25,312 bases of DNA. Source: an uncultured Clostridiaceae bacterium. GTDB taxonomy: Bacteria; Bacillota; Clostridia; Clostridiales; Oxobacteraceae. The stretch is from positions 1 to 25,312 of the forward strand of contig CALCDS010000010.1 in NCBI GenBank assembly GCA_937900065.1, in the 5' to 3' direction. Every line of letters starts with the position of its first letter. Position 1 is the first letter of the stretch. A model generated the notes under the pieces. The model saw nothing but the letters and a program-made list of their open reading frames with translations, searched no databases and had not been told where the DNA came from. The position numbers and the translations under genes are program-made. Shown piece after piece: positions 1 to 7,002 of the stretch.

Positions 1-164
1 TCGATTGGGCTGCAAATCCGACCAAAACTGCGGATATAGCGAGAAGTATTTTTATGATGCTTAATCTTAAGTATTTTAAGCAGATAAATTTGGAGAAAAG
101 AAAGCAGCTTGTGCAGCCTCTGCTGCAACTTGCAAAAAGGCATTATTCAAAGATTGAGGGATAA
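1..164 (+). CDS. C-terminal end of an unidentified protein (partial)
   Basis: An open frame enters from the left edge (first full codon at base 3) and ends at the TAA at 162-164. It encodes about 53 residues, starting DWAANPTKTADIARSIF and ending AKRHYSKIEG. The visible part is basic and probably helical, with no motif I recognise. The stop lies only 3 bases before the ATG of the metallopeptidase gene, so the two are probably co-transcribed. The partner gene is often found next to restriction-modification genes, but nothing here is enough to assign this fragment to such a system. Confidence 0.6.
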   Translation, partial: DWAANPTKTADIARSIFMMLNLKYFKQINLEKRKQLVQPLLQLAKRHYSKIEG

Positions 165-167
165 TCT

Positions 168-881
168 ATGAATTACAGTTTTGAATATGGTACTAGAACG
201 ATTACTTTCGATTTGGCATATAAAAAGAGGAAGACTATTGAGATAGGAATTATTCCCCCGGATAAGGTATATGCAATTGCTCCCATCGGTACTCAGGAGG
301 ATATTGTACTTGGAAAGGTAAAATCAAAGGCAAACTGGATTATTAAAAAACTTTTTAGTTTTAAAGACATGGAGTATCTGCATATAAACAGAGAGTTCGT
401 AAACGGCGAATCATTTATGTACCTTGGCAGGAACTATTCCCTTCAGATAATCAAGGATGCAAGCATAAAAAGAGCAGAAGTCAAGATATATAGAGGAAAG
501 TTTTATGTGACTGCGCCGAAAGTCAATGAGGATATCATAAAGAGTGCAATGGAAAAATGGTACAGGGAAAAGACTCTCGAAAAGGTAGAAGAAAGGATAA
601 AATATTATGAGCCTATGCTGAATAAGAGTCCTAATGGAATAGGAGCTAAGGAGCAGAAGAAAAGATGGGCAAGTTGTACGCCAGCAAATAAACTGTATTT
701 CAATTGGAGATGTGTAATGGCACCTTCACCTGTTCTTGACTATATCATAGTACATGAGATGTGCCATATGTTCTATAAGAATCATTCTCAGCAATTTTGG
801 GACATGGTCGCAGCAGTATTGCCGGATTATGCAGGTAGAAAAGAATGGCTTAAAAATTATGGAGTGAGGATGGATCTGTGA
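168..881 (+). CDS. YgjP-like (DUF45) zinc metallopeptidase
   Basis: The 237-residue product matches the YgjP/DUF45 family of small cytoplasmic metallopeptidase-like proteins related to the SprT and WLM groups. The C-terminal part carries the zinc motif HEMCH at residues 196-200 (His196, Glu197, His200), and NHSQQFW supplies a likely third ligand, His206. Before it lies the family stretch KKRWASC (about 164-170). The N-terminal half is a basic beta-rich domain. There is no signal peptide or membrane segment. The ATG at 168 follows a GAGGG-like ribosome binding site that overlaps the end of the upstream gene. The physiological substrate of this family is not established, so the function is given at family level only. 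Confidence 0.85.
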   Translation: MNYSFEYGTRTITFDLAYKKRKTIEIGIIPPDKVYAIAPIGTQEDIVLGKVKSKANWIIKKLFSFKDMEYLHINREFVNGESFMYLGRNYSLQIIKDASIKRAEVKIYRGKFYVTAPKVNEDIIKSAMEKWYREKTLEKVEERIKYYEPMLNKSPNGIGAKEQKKRWASCTPANKLYFNWRCVMAPSPVLDYIIVHEMCHMFYKNHSQQFWDMVAAVLPDYAGRKEWLKNYGVRMDL

Positions 882-951
882 TTTGTATATGAAAGTTTCT
901 TAAATGGTATTCTTTGAGGTATTGAAAAAAAGCGGACATACGTTTTCTCTT

Positions 952-981
952 TTGACAACAACTTGAAAAAGGATTTAAAAT
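952..981 (+). promoter_or_regulatory. Possible sigma-A promoter of pepV
   Basis: A perfect -35 box TTGACA (952-957) is followed after 18 bases by TAAAAT (976-981), one mismatch from the consensus. Transcription would start near 988, almost on top of the AAGGAGG ribosome binding site (986-992), leaving a very short leader. The short leader lowers confidence. Confidence 0.35.
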
Positions 982-1000
982 AATCAAGGAGGTGTTTTTG

Positions 1001-2392
1001 ATGGGTTTAGATAAAAAGGTGGATGAGCTTAAGGATGACCTTATAGAATCTGTAAAGCGGGTTGTTAAAATCAAAAGCGTTCAAGGAGAATCAAAGGCAG
1101 GGATGCCTTTTGGAGAAGGACCTAGAAGGGTGCTCGACTGTGCACTCGATATTTCGAAAAAGCTTGGTTTTAAGACAGTAAATATGGACGGATACATAGG
1201 ATATGCAGAATATGGCCAGGGTGATGATTATGTCGCCATATTGGGACATCTTGATGTTGTTCCTGAAGGAGACGGGTGGAAATATCCTCCGTTTGCCGCT
1301 GAAATACATGATGGAAAAATGTATGGAAGAGGGACCATGGATGACAAGGGCCCTACAATGGCAGCGCTTTATGGCCTCAAGGCAATAAAGGATCTTAATC
1401 TTCCGCTTTCAAAGAGAGTAAGAGTGATATTCGGCACAAATGAAGAAACCGGAAGCAAAGAAGTAAAGTATTACATGGACAAGGAAAAGGCACCTGTCTT
1501 GGGCTTTACCCCTGATGCCGAGTATCCGATAATATATGCTGAAAAAGGCATAACAATATTTGATGTCGTGAAAGATTTAAAGGCAGGATGCAAGAAGGGG
1601 TATAGTGTAAAATCAATTAAAGGCGGCACGGCGCCAAATGCGGTTCCGGCCTACTGCGAATGCATCATAGGTGGAGGCAGCACTGAAGATTTAAAAAAGC
1701 TTTCAGTTGAGTTTTCAAATAAAACGGGATTTGATATAAGAGTAGAAGCAGATAAAGAGGGTACTGTTATAAAAGCATATGGCCTTGCAGCACATGGCAG
1801 CCTTCCCGAACTTGGAAAGAATGCTGTAATGCGTATGTTTGCATTCCTTGATACTCTGCCTCTTGACAATCCTGAACTCAAAGATTATATTCATTTCTTC
1901 AATAAATATGTCGGTGAAGAGACGGATGGAGAATCGTTTGGCGTTTACCTTGAAGACAAAGAATCAGGCAGGGTTACATTTAATGTAGGATGCGTTGAGA
2001 TGAAAGACAATAGTATAAAACTATCACTTAACATAAGGTATCCTGTAACATATACTTTTGATGATTTAATGAATCCATTCAATAAAAAACTTGAAGGTAC
2101 CGGAATAAAAGTTAAAAACATGATGCATCAAAAACCGCTCTATTTTCATGCAAATCATCCTCTTATAAAAGCATTGCAGAAGGTATACGAGGAGCAGACA
2201 GGAAAAAAAGCTGATCTTCTTGCAATAGGCGGCGGGACATATGCTAAGGAAATGCCGAATATAGTTGCATTTGGCCCTATATTCCCGGGCAAACCGGATC
2301 TTGATCATCAGGCTAATGAATATATTGAAATAGAAGATCTGATAGCTAATGCCAAAATATATGCACATGCGATCTATGAACTTGCAAAATGA
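1001..2392 (+). CDS. pepV: PepV-type M20 family dipeptidase
   Basis: This is a 463-residue cytoplasmic zinc dipeptidase of the M20A/PepV family, which cleaves a broad range of dipeptides. The family's metal-site motifs are all present: GHLDVVP (His83, Asp85), MDDKGP (Asp114-Asp115), NEETGS with the general base and ligand pair Glu148-Glu149, PDAEYP (Asp172), and the C-terminal LDHQANE (His436). The lid domain sits between about residues 185 and 370. The start is placed at ATG 1001 because AAGGAGGTG at 986-994 lies 6-8 bases upstream. A GTG at 992, inside that ribosome binding site, would add three residues and is rejected. Length agrees with lactococcal PepV. It appears to be transcribed alone or from its own promoter at 952-981. 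Confidence 0.93.
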   Translation: MGLDKKVDELKDDLIESVKRVVKIKSVQGESKAGMPFGEGPRRVLDCALDISKKLGFKTVNMDGYIGYAEYGQGDDYVAILGHLDVVPEGDGWKYPPFAAEIHDGKMYGRGTMDDKGPTMAALYGLKAIKDLNLPLSKRVRVIFGTNEETGSKEVKYYMDKEKAPVLGFTPDAEYPIIYAEKGITIFDVVKDLKAGCKKGYSVKSIKGGTAPNAVPAYCECIIGGGSTEDLKKLSVEFSNKTGFDIRVEADKEGTVIKAYGLAAHGSLPELGKNAVMRMFAFLDTLPLDNPELKDYIHFFNKYVGEETDGESFGVYLEDKESGRVTFNVGCVEMKDNSIKLSLNIRYPVTYTFDDLMNPFNKKLEGTGIKVKNMMHQKPLYFHANHPLIKALQKVYEEQTGKKADLLAIGGGTYAKEMPNIVAFGPIFPGKPDLDHQANEYIEIEDLIANAKIYAHAIYELAK

Positions 2393-2421
2393 TCTATGAT
2401 TGACCGGCAATTATTTTTAAG

Positions 2422-2551
2422 AAAGACTGTTGCATGACGGATTAAACAGGTTTGATATGCTTCCTTTATAATACAGATAAAATAAAAATTTTGTTTATGA
2501 GGAGCGAGCATACCAGGCATATAAAATCTCGCAGTGCGGCAGTCTTTTTTT
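2422..2551 (+). other. Candidate structured RNA or extended terminator after pepV
   Basis: AAAGACTG plus TTGCAT (2422-2435) pairs with GTGCGG plus CAGTCTTT (2534-2547), giving a stem of about 14 pairs including G-U pairs, directly followed by a run of T to 2551. Inside, TATGCT (2456-2461) pairs with AGCATA (2507-2512), with TCC and GGA just within that pair. The result is a long rod with an internal bubble and a U-tail. It could be a small RNA, or simply an unusually large terminator of pepV. I do not recognise a known family. Confidence 0.3.
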
Positions 2552-2702
2552 ATACATTGAAAGTAAACTACAGTCTTAAAAGTTTGCTGCCGGATTCTGC
2601 AGGGAACATTATGTAAATGGCAAGAAAGTATGAGATGCTGATAGGGAACAATAACGATGTACTTCCTGGATGAGCTGATCATTGCAAATATGAATTTTCA
2701 AA

Positions 2703-2726
2703 ATTGTCAGTAAAATACATGACAAT
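2703..2726 (+). promoter_or_regulatory. Probable MtlR (PRD activator) operator upstream of mtlA
   Basis: A perfect dyad, ATTGTCA, 10 bases, TGACAAT. It resembles the published Bacillus MtlR site TTGNCACA-N4-TGTGNCAA, but with two more bases between the half-sites. A TTGAAA at 2743-2748 could be the -35 box just downstream, though no good -10 box follows at normal spacing, as expected for an activator-dependent promoter. A close copy lies upstream of the second PRD regulator at 16007-16030. Confidence 0.5.
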
Positions 2727-2782
2727 ATTAAAGTTCTTTAAATTGAAAAAGGCCGTGATCGGATTTAAGCTTAAATTAGAGA

Positions 2783-2828
2783 ATAGATTGTGCGTCATAG
2801 AGCTTAAATCATCGATGTGACAATCTAT
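2783..2828 (+). promoter_or_regulatory. Inverted repeat D in the mtlA leader
   Basis: ATAGATTGT (2783-2791) and ACAATCTAT (2820-2828) form a perfect 9-base inverted repeat around a 28-base interior containing AGCTTAAATC. A 14-base perfect palindrome, ATTTAAGCTTAAAT, lies just upstream at 2763-2776, and the nonamer AGCTTAAAT occurs in both. It may be an operator or an RNA hairpin; no T-run follows, so it is not a terminator. Confidence 0.4.
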
Positions 2829-2830
2829 GA

Positions 2831-2880
2831 AATCAGTCCATTTTATATCAAGGAAATTTTAATCCTAAAGTGGACTGATT
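2831..2880 (+). promoter_or_regulatory. Inverted repeat C directly before the mtlA ribosome binding site
   Basis: AATCAGTCCA (2831-2840) is exactly complementary to TGGACTGATT (2871-2880), and pairing can continue inward for five more positions with one G-T pair. The loop contains AAGGAAATTTTAATCC. The stem ends about 11 bases before the GGAGG of mtlA, so if transcribed it sits where it could influence ribosome access. Its loop resembles the loops of elements A (4379-4445) and B (16077-16131), although its stem sequence is different. Confidence 0.45.
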
Positions 2881-2902
2881 ATAGAAAAAAGGAGGTATAT
2901 CA

Positions 2903-4318
2903 ATGGAAACAGTAAAAACTAGTTCTAAGCTGAGCAAAAGTTCTAAAAGTAAGGCCGGACTGCAGAAGTTTGGTGGCTTTCTAGCTGGAATGGTTATACC
3001 AAATATAGGTGCATTTATTGCATGGGGCCTCATAACTGCTTTCTTTATTCCCACAGGCTGGACGCCAAATGAAAGTTTTAACAAGCTGGTAAGTCCTATG
3101 ATTACCTACCTGCTTCCTCTTTTAATCGGTTATACGGGGGGCAAACAGGTATATGATGTAAGAGGAGGGGTTGTCGGTGCCATAGCAACTGCCGGCATTA
3201 TTGTCGGGTCATCCATACCGATGTTTCTTGGAGCCATGATAATGGGTCCTCTAGGCGGCTGGGTGATAAAGAAGTTTGATGATCTGACAAAGGATAAAAT
3301 CCCCACGGGTTTTGAGATGCTCATAAACAACTTTTCATCAGGTATATTAGGAGCGCTTCTTGCACTGCTTGCTTATGCGGTTGTAGAGCCTGTTGTACAA
3401 GGATTTTCCACGGCGCTTGGAAGTTTTGCAACTGCTGTTACTAATGCAGGATTGCTTCCGCTGATTTCAATAGTTATTGAGCCTGGAAAGATATTGTTCC
3501 TGAACAATGCTATAAACCACGGCATACTCTCGCCGCTGGGAATTCAACAGGTCAAGGAAGTAGGCAAGTCCATATTCTTCCTTCTTGAAACAAATCCAGG
3601 CCCCGGGCTTGGAGTTCTGCTTGCCTATTGGCTGCATGGCAAGGGATCTGCAAAGCAGTCGGCTCCAGGAGCAATAATAATCCAGTTCCTTGGCGGAATT
3701 CACGAGATATATTTCCCGTATGTACTTATGAAGCCTCTTCTTTTGCTTGCAGTTATAGGGGGCGGCATGGCGGCGGACTTCACATTTGTGATGTTTAATG
3801 CCGGACTGGTTGCAACACCTTCGCCTGGAAGCATATTTGCAGAAATGGCAATGGCTCCAAAGGGCGGTTTGATCCCTGTATTGCTCGGCATTGTAGTGGG
3901 AGCTGTAATATCATTCCTTATAGCTTCGGTAATTGTAAGAAGAGATAAATCGGATATTGGTGATGAATCACTAAATGAAGCCAAGAAAATGGTTAAAGTG
4001 ATGAAAGCCGAGAGCAAAGGACAAAAGGTTGCAAATGTGCAGATGCCGAAACTTATCGTCTTTGCATGTGATGCAGGAATGGGATCGTCAGCAATGGGTG
4101 AGTCCATATTGAAAAAGAAAATGAAAGAAGCTGGATTTCAAGTTGATGTCAAACATTCGGCAGTAAACCAGATACCAAACAATGCTGATGTTGTATTTAC
4201 ACAGGAGAGCCTTGCAGAAAGGGCATCCCAGGTAGCGCCGAACGCTCGTATAATAGCAATAAAGAATTTTCTTGATAATGCTGTATACGATGAATATGTT
4301 AAAAATCTGAAAAACTGA
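2903..4318 (+). CDS. mtlA: Mannitol-specific PTS EIICB component
   Basis: This 471-residue membrane permease and phosphotransferase imports D-mannitol and delivers it to the cytoplasm as mannitol-1-phosphate. Residues 20-345 form the EIIC domain with multiple hydrophobic segments and the family motifs GFLAGMVIPNIGAFIAWG near the N-terminus and GGIHEIYFPY (264-273), whose Glu268 belongs to the substrate-site signature. A hydrophilic linker (about 346-380) joins the EIIB domain, with phosphocysteine Cys389 in the loop CDAGMGSSAMG. The length matches the Bacillus-type EIICB form that needs a separate EIIA, which is provided by mtlF downstream. The ATG at 2903 has the ribosome binding site AAAGGAGGT 8 bases upstream. 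It is the first gene of the mtl operon, and its leader contains an operator-like dyad and two inverted repeats. Confidence 0.95.
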   Translation: METVKTSSKLSKSSKSKAGLQKFGGFLAGMVIPNIGAFIAWGLITAFFIPTGWTPNESFNKLVSPMITYLLPLLIGYTGGKQVYDVRGGVVGAIATAGIIVGSSIPMFLGAMIMGPLGGWVIKKFDDLTKDKIPTGFEMLINNFSSGILGALLALLAYAVVEPVVQGFSTALGSFATAVTNAGLLPLISIVIEPGKILFLNNAINHGILSPLGIQQVKEVGKSIFFLLETNPGPGLGVLLAYWLHGKGSAKQSAPGAIIIQFLGGIHEIYFPYVLMKPLLLLAVIGGGMAADFTFVMFNAGLVATPSPGSIFAEMAMAPKGGLIPVLLGIVVGAVISFLIASVIVRRDKSDIGDESLNEAKKMVKVMKAESKGQKVANVQMPKLIVFACDAGMGSSAMGESILKKKMKEAGFQVDVKHSAVNQIPNNADVVFTQESLAERASQVAPNARIIAIKNFLDNAVYDEYVKNLKN

Positions 4319-4325
4319 TCATACA

Positions 4326-4356
4326 GGCTGTCCGCCTGAATTTAGGTCGGGCAGCC
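4326..4356 (+). terminator. Intra-operon hairpin after mtlA
   Basis: GGCTGTCC pairs with GGGCAGCC (one G-U pair), with an inner CCT/AGG pair around GAATTT. Only a mixed GTTATTATG sequence follows rather than a T-run, so it is more likely a partial attenuator or an mRNA 3'-end stabiliser than a full terminator. It would make mtlA mRNA more abundant than the mtlR part of the operon. Confidence 0.4.
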
Positions 4357-4378
4357 CGTTATTATGAAGCAAAGCAGG

Positions 4379-4445
4379 ATATCAAGACAAACTAACTTGA
4401 TATTTTGCCAAGGGCATTTAAATCGGTAGTTTGTCTTATTGATAT
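4379..4445 (+). promoter_or_regulatory. Inverted repeat A upstream of mtlR
   Basis: ATATCA plus AGACAAACTA (4379-4394) is complementary to TAGTTTGTCT and TGATAT (4427-4445) apart from a 3-base insertion. The 32-base loop holds TTGCCAAGGGCATTTAAATCG. The element ends about 70 bases before the mtlR start. A nearly identical element (B, 16077-16131) lies upstream of the other PRD regulator, which points to a functional regulatory site or RNA element rather than chance. Confidence 0.5.
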
Positions 4446-4513
4446 GGATGGCCTCTGCAGCATAAGCAGTATGGCAAAGTGTTTTTATAATAATTTTATA
4501 TGGTAGTGATAAA

Positions 4514-6562
4514 ATGGACACTTTAACTGCTCGGCAAAAGTTCATATTGAACAACCTGATTGAAAAGGGTTCAATATCTATTGGAGATCTTTCTCAGCAA
4601 ATTGATGTGAGCTTCAGGACTATTTTAAGGGAGATCTCTACTATAAATAAATCCCTAAAACATTATAAATTGAGGATTTCATATACCGATGGAAATTTAA
4701 ACATAAGCGGGGGAAAAGCCAATATGGATAAGCTCCGGGATATTTTAAACGGTATTCCATACCTATGGCTGCTTACTCCGGAGCAGAGAGTTGTGTTTAT
4801 AACAGCACAACTTTTGTTGTCCAATAATCCTATAAAATCTGCATACTTCAGCTATCAGTTTAATGTGGTCGAAGGAACCATAAGCGTGTATCTTGACAAG
4901 GTGGAAAGCTGGATGAAAGTCAGAAACCTGGATCTTGTGAGAAAAAGAGGTTTTGGGCTGAAAGTTGAAGGAAACGATTGGAATAAGAGAAATGCATTCG
5001 TGGAATTGTTGTACAGTTATAAATCCATGAATGATCTTTTGCCTTTTTTGTATAAGGATACAAGTGAATATTCAGTGTTGGCCTTTTTTAAGGTGTCGTT
5101 CGGAGAAAAACTGGTCAATCAAGTCAGAGAACTGGTTAAAAAATTGGAAGGCAGCAGCATATTAAAGAGCAGTGATGAAGCTTATTTTGCGGCATTTGTG
5201 CACATACTGCTGTCTGTTAAAAGGACCAGGAGCGGGTCATCGATAGAACTTCCTGATTATCTGGTTTCAGATATTCTGTCATCAAAGAAGTTTTCATTCA
5301 TAAAGGAGATAGATGAAATTTTTAGAGAAAGCGGCGTGGCTCTTCCTGAAAATGAACTGGCATACTTGGCCATTCACTTAAATGGAGGCAAATATTTATA
5401 CAAGTACAATAGAAAGTTTGAAGATATAGGGATCGATCTTGAAGACCTGGCTAAGGAAGTTGTCTACGAGGTAAGCAAAAGATTAAATATCAGGATAAAT
5501 ATTGACAAGCAGCTGATAGTGGGACTTGTTCAACATTTTAATCCGGCATTTTACAGGCTGACTATGGGGCTTCAGGTAAGGAACCCTATTGTAAATGAAA
5601 TAAAAGAATATTATATGCAACTGTTTGAGGCTGTGGATTATGCCTGCAGGATAGTTTTTTCAAAATATAATCTCTCAATCCCATCGAGCGAGGTGGGATA
5701 TATAACAATGCACATAGGGGCTGCCATTGAAAGGCAGAACATATCATGTGGAAAATTAAGAGTGCTGATAATCTGCTCCAACGGTATCGGCACTGCTAAT
5801 ATATTATACAGCAAACTGAAAATGAGCTTTCCGGAGTTTGGGGAAATGGATGTATGCTCATTAAAAGACATGAATGAGAAAATAAATAGAGGATATGACA
5901 TAGTGTTGTCCACCATTACAGTTGGCGGGAATTCAAATAAGGATATAATTACCGTTTCACCTTTTTTACCGAATAAGGACATCGAAAAAATAAGAGGTAT
6001 AATAAAATCAAAGATATCAAAGTCAGGAATTGACAGGATTGTGGAGCATTCAAATATCGGCGATGTTGAAGAATCAGCGGAAGACTTTAAGACCGCGGAC
6101 GATATGCTTAAGGATTTTCGGCTTGAATATTTGAATGCAAGGGATTTTCAATCTGTCGTAAAAGAAATTGTAAGCGATATATATGAATTGAATTTGATTG
6201 ACGACAAGGAAAAAGTAAAATACCTTATCAAGAAAAGGGAAGAGCAGGGCAGCGTGGTGATCCCTGGGGAACATGTGGCATTGATTCACATAAGATCAGA
6301 GGAAGTGGAAAGCCCGTTCCTTGGAGCATACAGGCTTAAGGATCCCGTCAAAATGAAAAGCCTGGGATTTTCTTCAGAGGATGTCGATACTTTTCTTGTG
6401 ATGTTTGCAAGGAAAGATGAAAGCAATTATATACTTGAACTTCTGGGGAAAATCAGTATGTCGCTGGTGGAGGAGAAAAAGTTTGTAAAGCTTTTGAGGA
6501 TTGGTAATGTCAGAGATATAAGGACTGAACTTGTACGAATACTTAACAGGGAGGATTATTGA
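4514..6562 (+). CDS. mtlR: MtlR, PTS-regulated transcriptional activator of the mannitol operon
   Basis: The 682-residue protein has the full MtlR architecture. An N-terminal winged helix-turn-helix (about 1-65) is followed by a second Mga-like HTH (about 80-160). PRD1 carries His230 and His288, and PRD2 carries His341 and His400. The EIIB-Gat-like domain has Cys421 in CSNGIGTANIL, and the C-terminal EIIA-Mtl-like domain has His592 in ALIHIRSEE. In the Bacillus relatives, phosphorylation of PRD2 by HPr activates, while phosphorylation of the EIIB-like cysteine by the mannitol EII proteins inhibits, so the regulator senses mannitol flux. The ATG at 4514 has only a weak ribosome binding site (GTAGTGAT). 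A TATAAT at 4486-4491 without a clear -35 box could be its own promoter. It probably acts on the dyad at 2703-2726. Confidence 0.93.
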   Translation: MDTLTARQKFILNNLIEKGSISIGDLSQQIDVSFRTILREISTINKSLKHYKLRISYTDGNLNISGGKANMDKLRDILNGIPYLWLLTPEQRVVFITAQLLLSNNPIKSAYFSYQFNVVEGTISVYLDKVESWMKVRNLDLVRKRGFGLKVEGNDWNKRNAFVELLYSYKSMNDLLPFLYKDTSEYSVLAFFKVSFGEKLVNQVRELVKKLEGSSILKSSDEAYFAAFVHILLSVKRTRSGSSIELPDYLVSDILSSKKFSFIKEIDEIFRESGVALPENELAYLAIHLNGGKYLYKYNRKFEDIGIDLEDLAKEVVYEVSKRLNIRINIDKQLIVGLVQHFNPAFYRLTMGLQVRNPIVNEIKEYYMQLFEAVDYACRIVFSKYNLSIPSSEVGYITMHIGAAIERQNISCGKLRVLIICSNGIGTANILYSKLKMSFPEFGEMDVCSLKDMNEKINRGYDIVLSTITVGGNSNKDIITVSPFLPNKDIEKIRGIIKSKISKSGIDRIVEHSNIGDVEESAEDFKTADDMLKDFRLEYLNARDFQSVVKEIVSDIYELNLIDDKEKVKYLIKKREEQGSVVIPGEHVALIHIRSEEVESPFLGAYRLKDPVKMKSLGFSSEDVDTFLVMFARKDESNYILELLGKISMSLVEEKKFVKLLRIGNVRDIRTELVRILNREDY

Positions 6563-7002
6563 TGGATAAGCTCATTTTGAATGAAAACAATATACTGCTT
6601 GGCATTGAATCCGAAAGCAAGGATAAAGTCATCGAGAGGGCAGGGAACCTGCTGATAAAAAACGGATATGTCAAAAGGGAATATATTGAAGGCATGAAGA
6701 AAAGGGAAAGCGATGTTTCATCGTATATAGGAAATGGTATAGCAATACCTCATGGAATGCCTGAATATAAGAAATACATTACAAGATCAGGAATAGTGGT
6801 TGTGCAATATCCAAAAGGCGTTGACTTCGGAGATGGGAATACGGCATATATAGTTGTGGGGATTGCAGGGAAAAATGATGAGCATGTAAGCATACTCTCG
6901 AGCATTGCGATTGTGTGTCAGTATCAAGAGAATGTGAACAAACTTAGGTGTGCCAGTACAAAAGAGGAAATACTCAACATTTTATTGGAAGGTGAAAGAT
7001 AG
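6562..7002 (+). CDS. mtlF: Mannitol-specific PTS EIIA component
   Basis: The 146-residue soluble EIIA domain passes phosphate from HPr-His to Cys389 of MtlA. The active-site motif is GNGIAIPHG with the phosphohistidine at position 64. The length is that of a stand-alone MtlF. The ATG at 6562 overlaps the TGA stop of mtlR by one base (TGATG), with GGGAGG a few bases upstream, indicating translational coupling. A TTG three bases earlier is an unlikely start. With MtlA this completes the mannitol PTS. Confidence 0.93.
   Translation: MDKLILNENNILLGIESESKDKVIERAGNLLIKNGYVKREYIEGMKKRESDVSSYIGNGIAIPHGMPEYKKYITRSGIVVVQYPKGVDFGDGNTAYIVVGIAGKNDEHVSILSSIAIVCQYQENVNKLRCASTKEEILNILLEGER

Noticed and set aside
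2831..2880. Inverted repeat C as a terminator or a BglG-type RAT antiterminator.
   Set aside because: No T-run follows the stem, and the loop does not match known RAT sequences. MtlR-type regulators act on DNA.
3700..4107. Antisense 135-residue frame within mtlA.
   Set aside because: It overlaps the conserved EIIC domain and EIIB loop of MtlA, with no start signal and no recognisable domain.
4379..4445. Elements A and B as ends or relics of an insertion sequence or MITE.
   Set aside because: No transposase is nearby and no flanking target duplication is seen. Their positions before two PRD regulators fit regulation better, though a dispersed repeat cannot be excluded from two copies.
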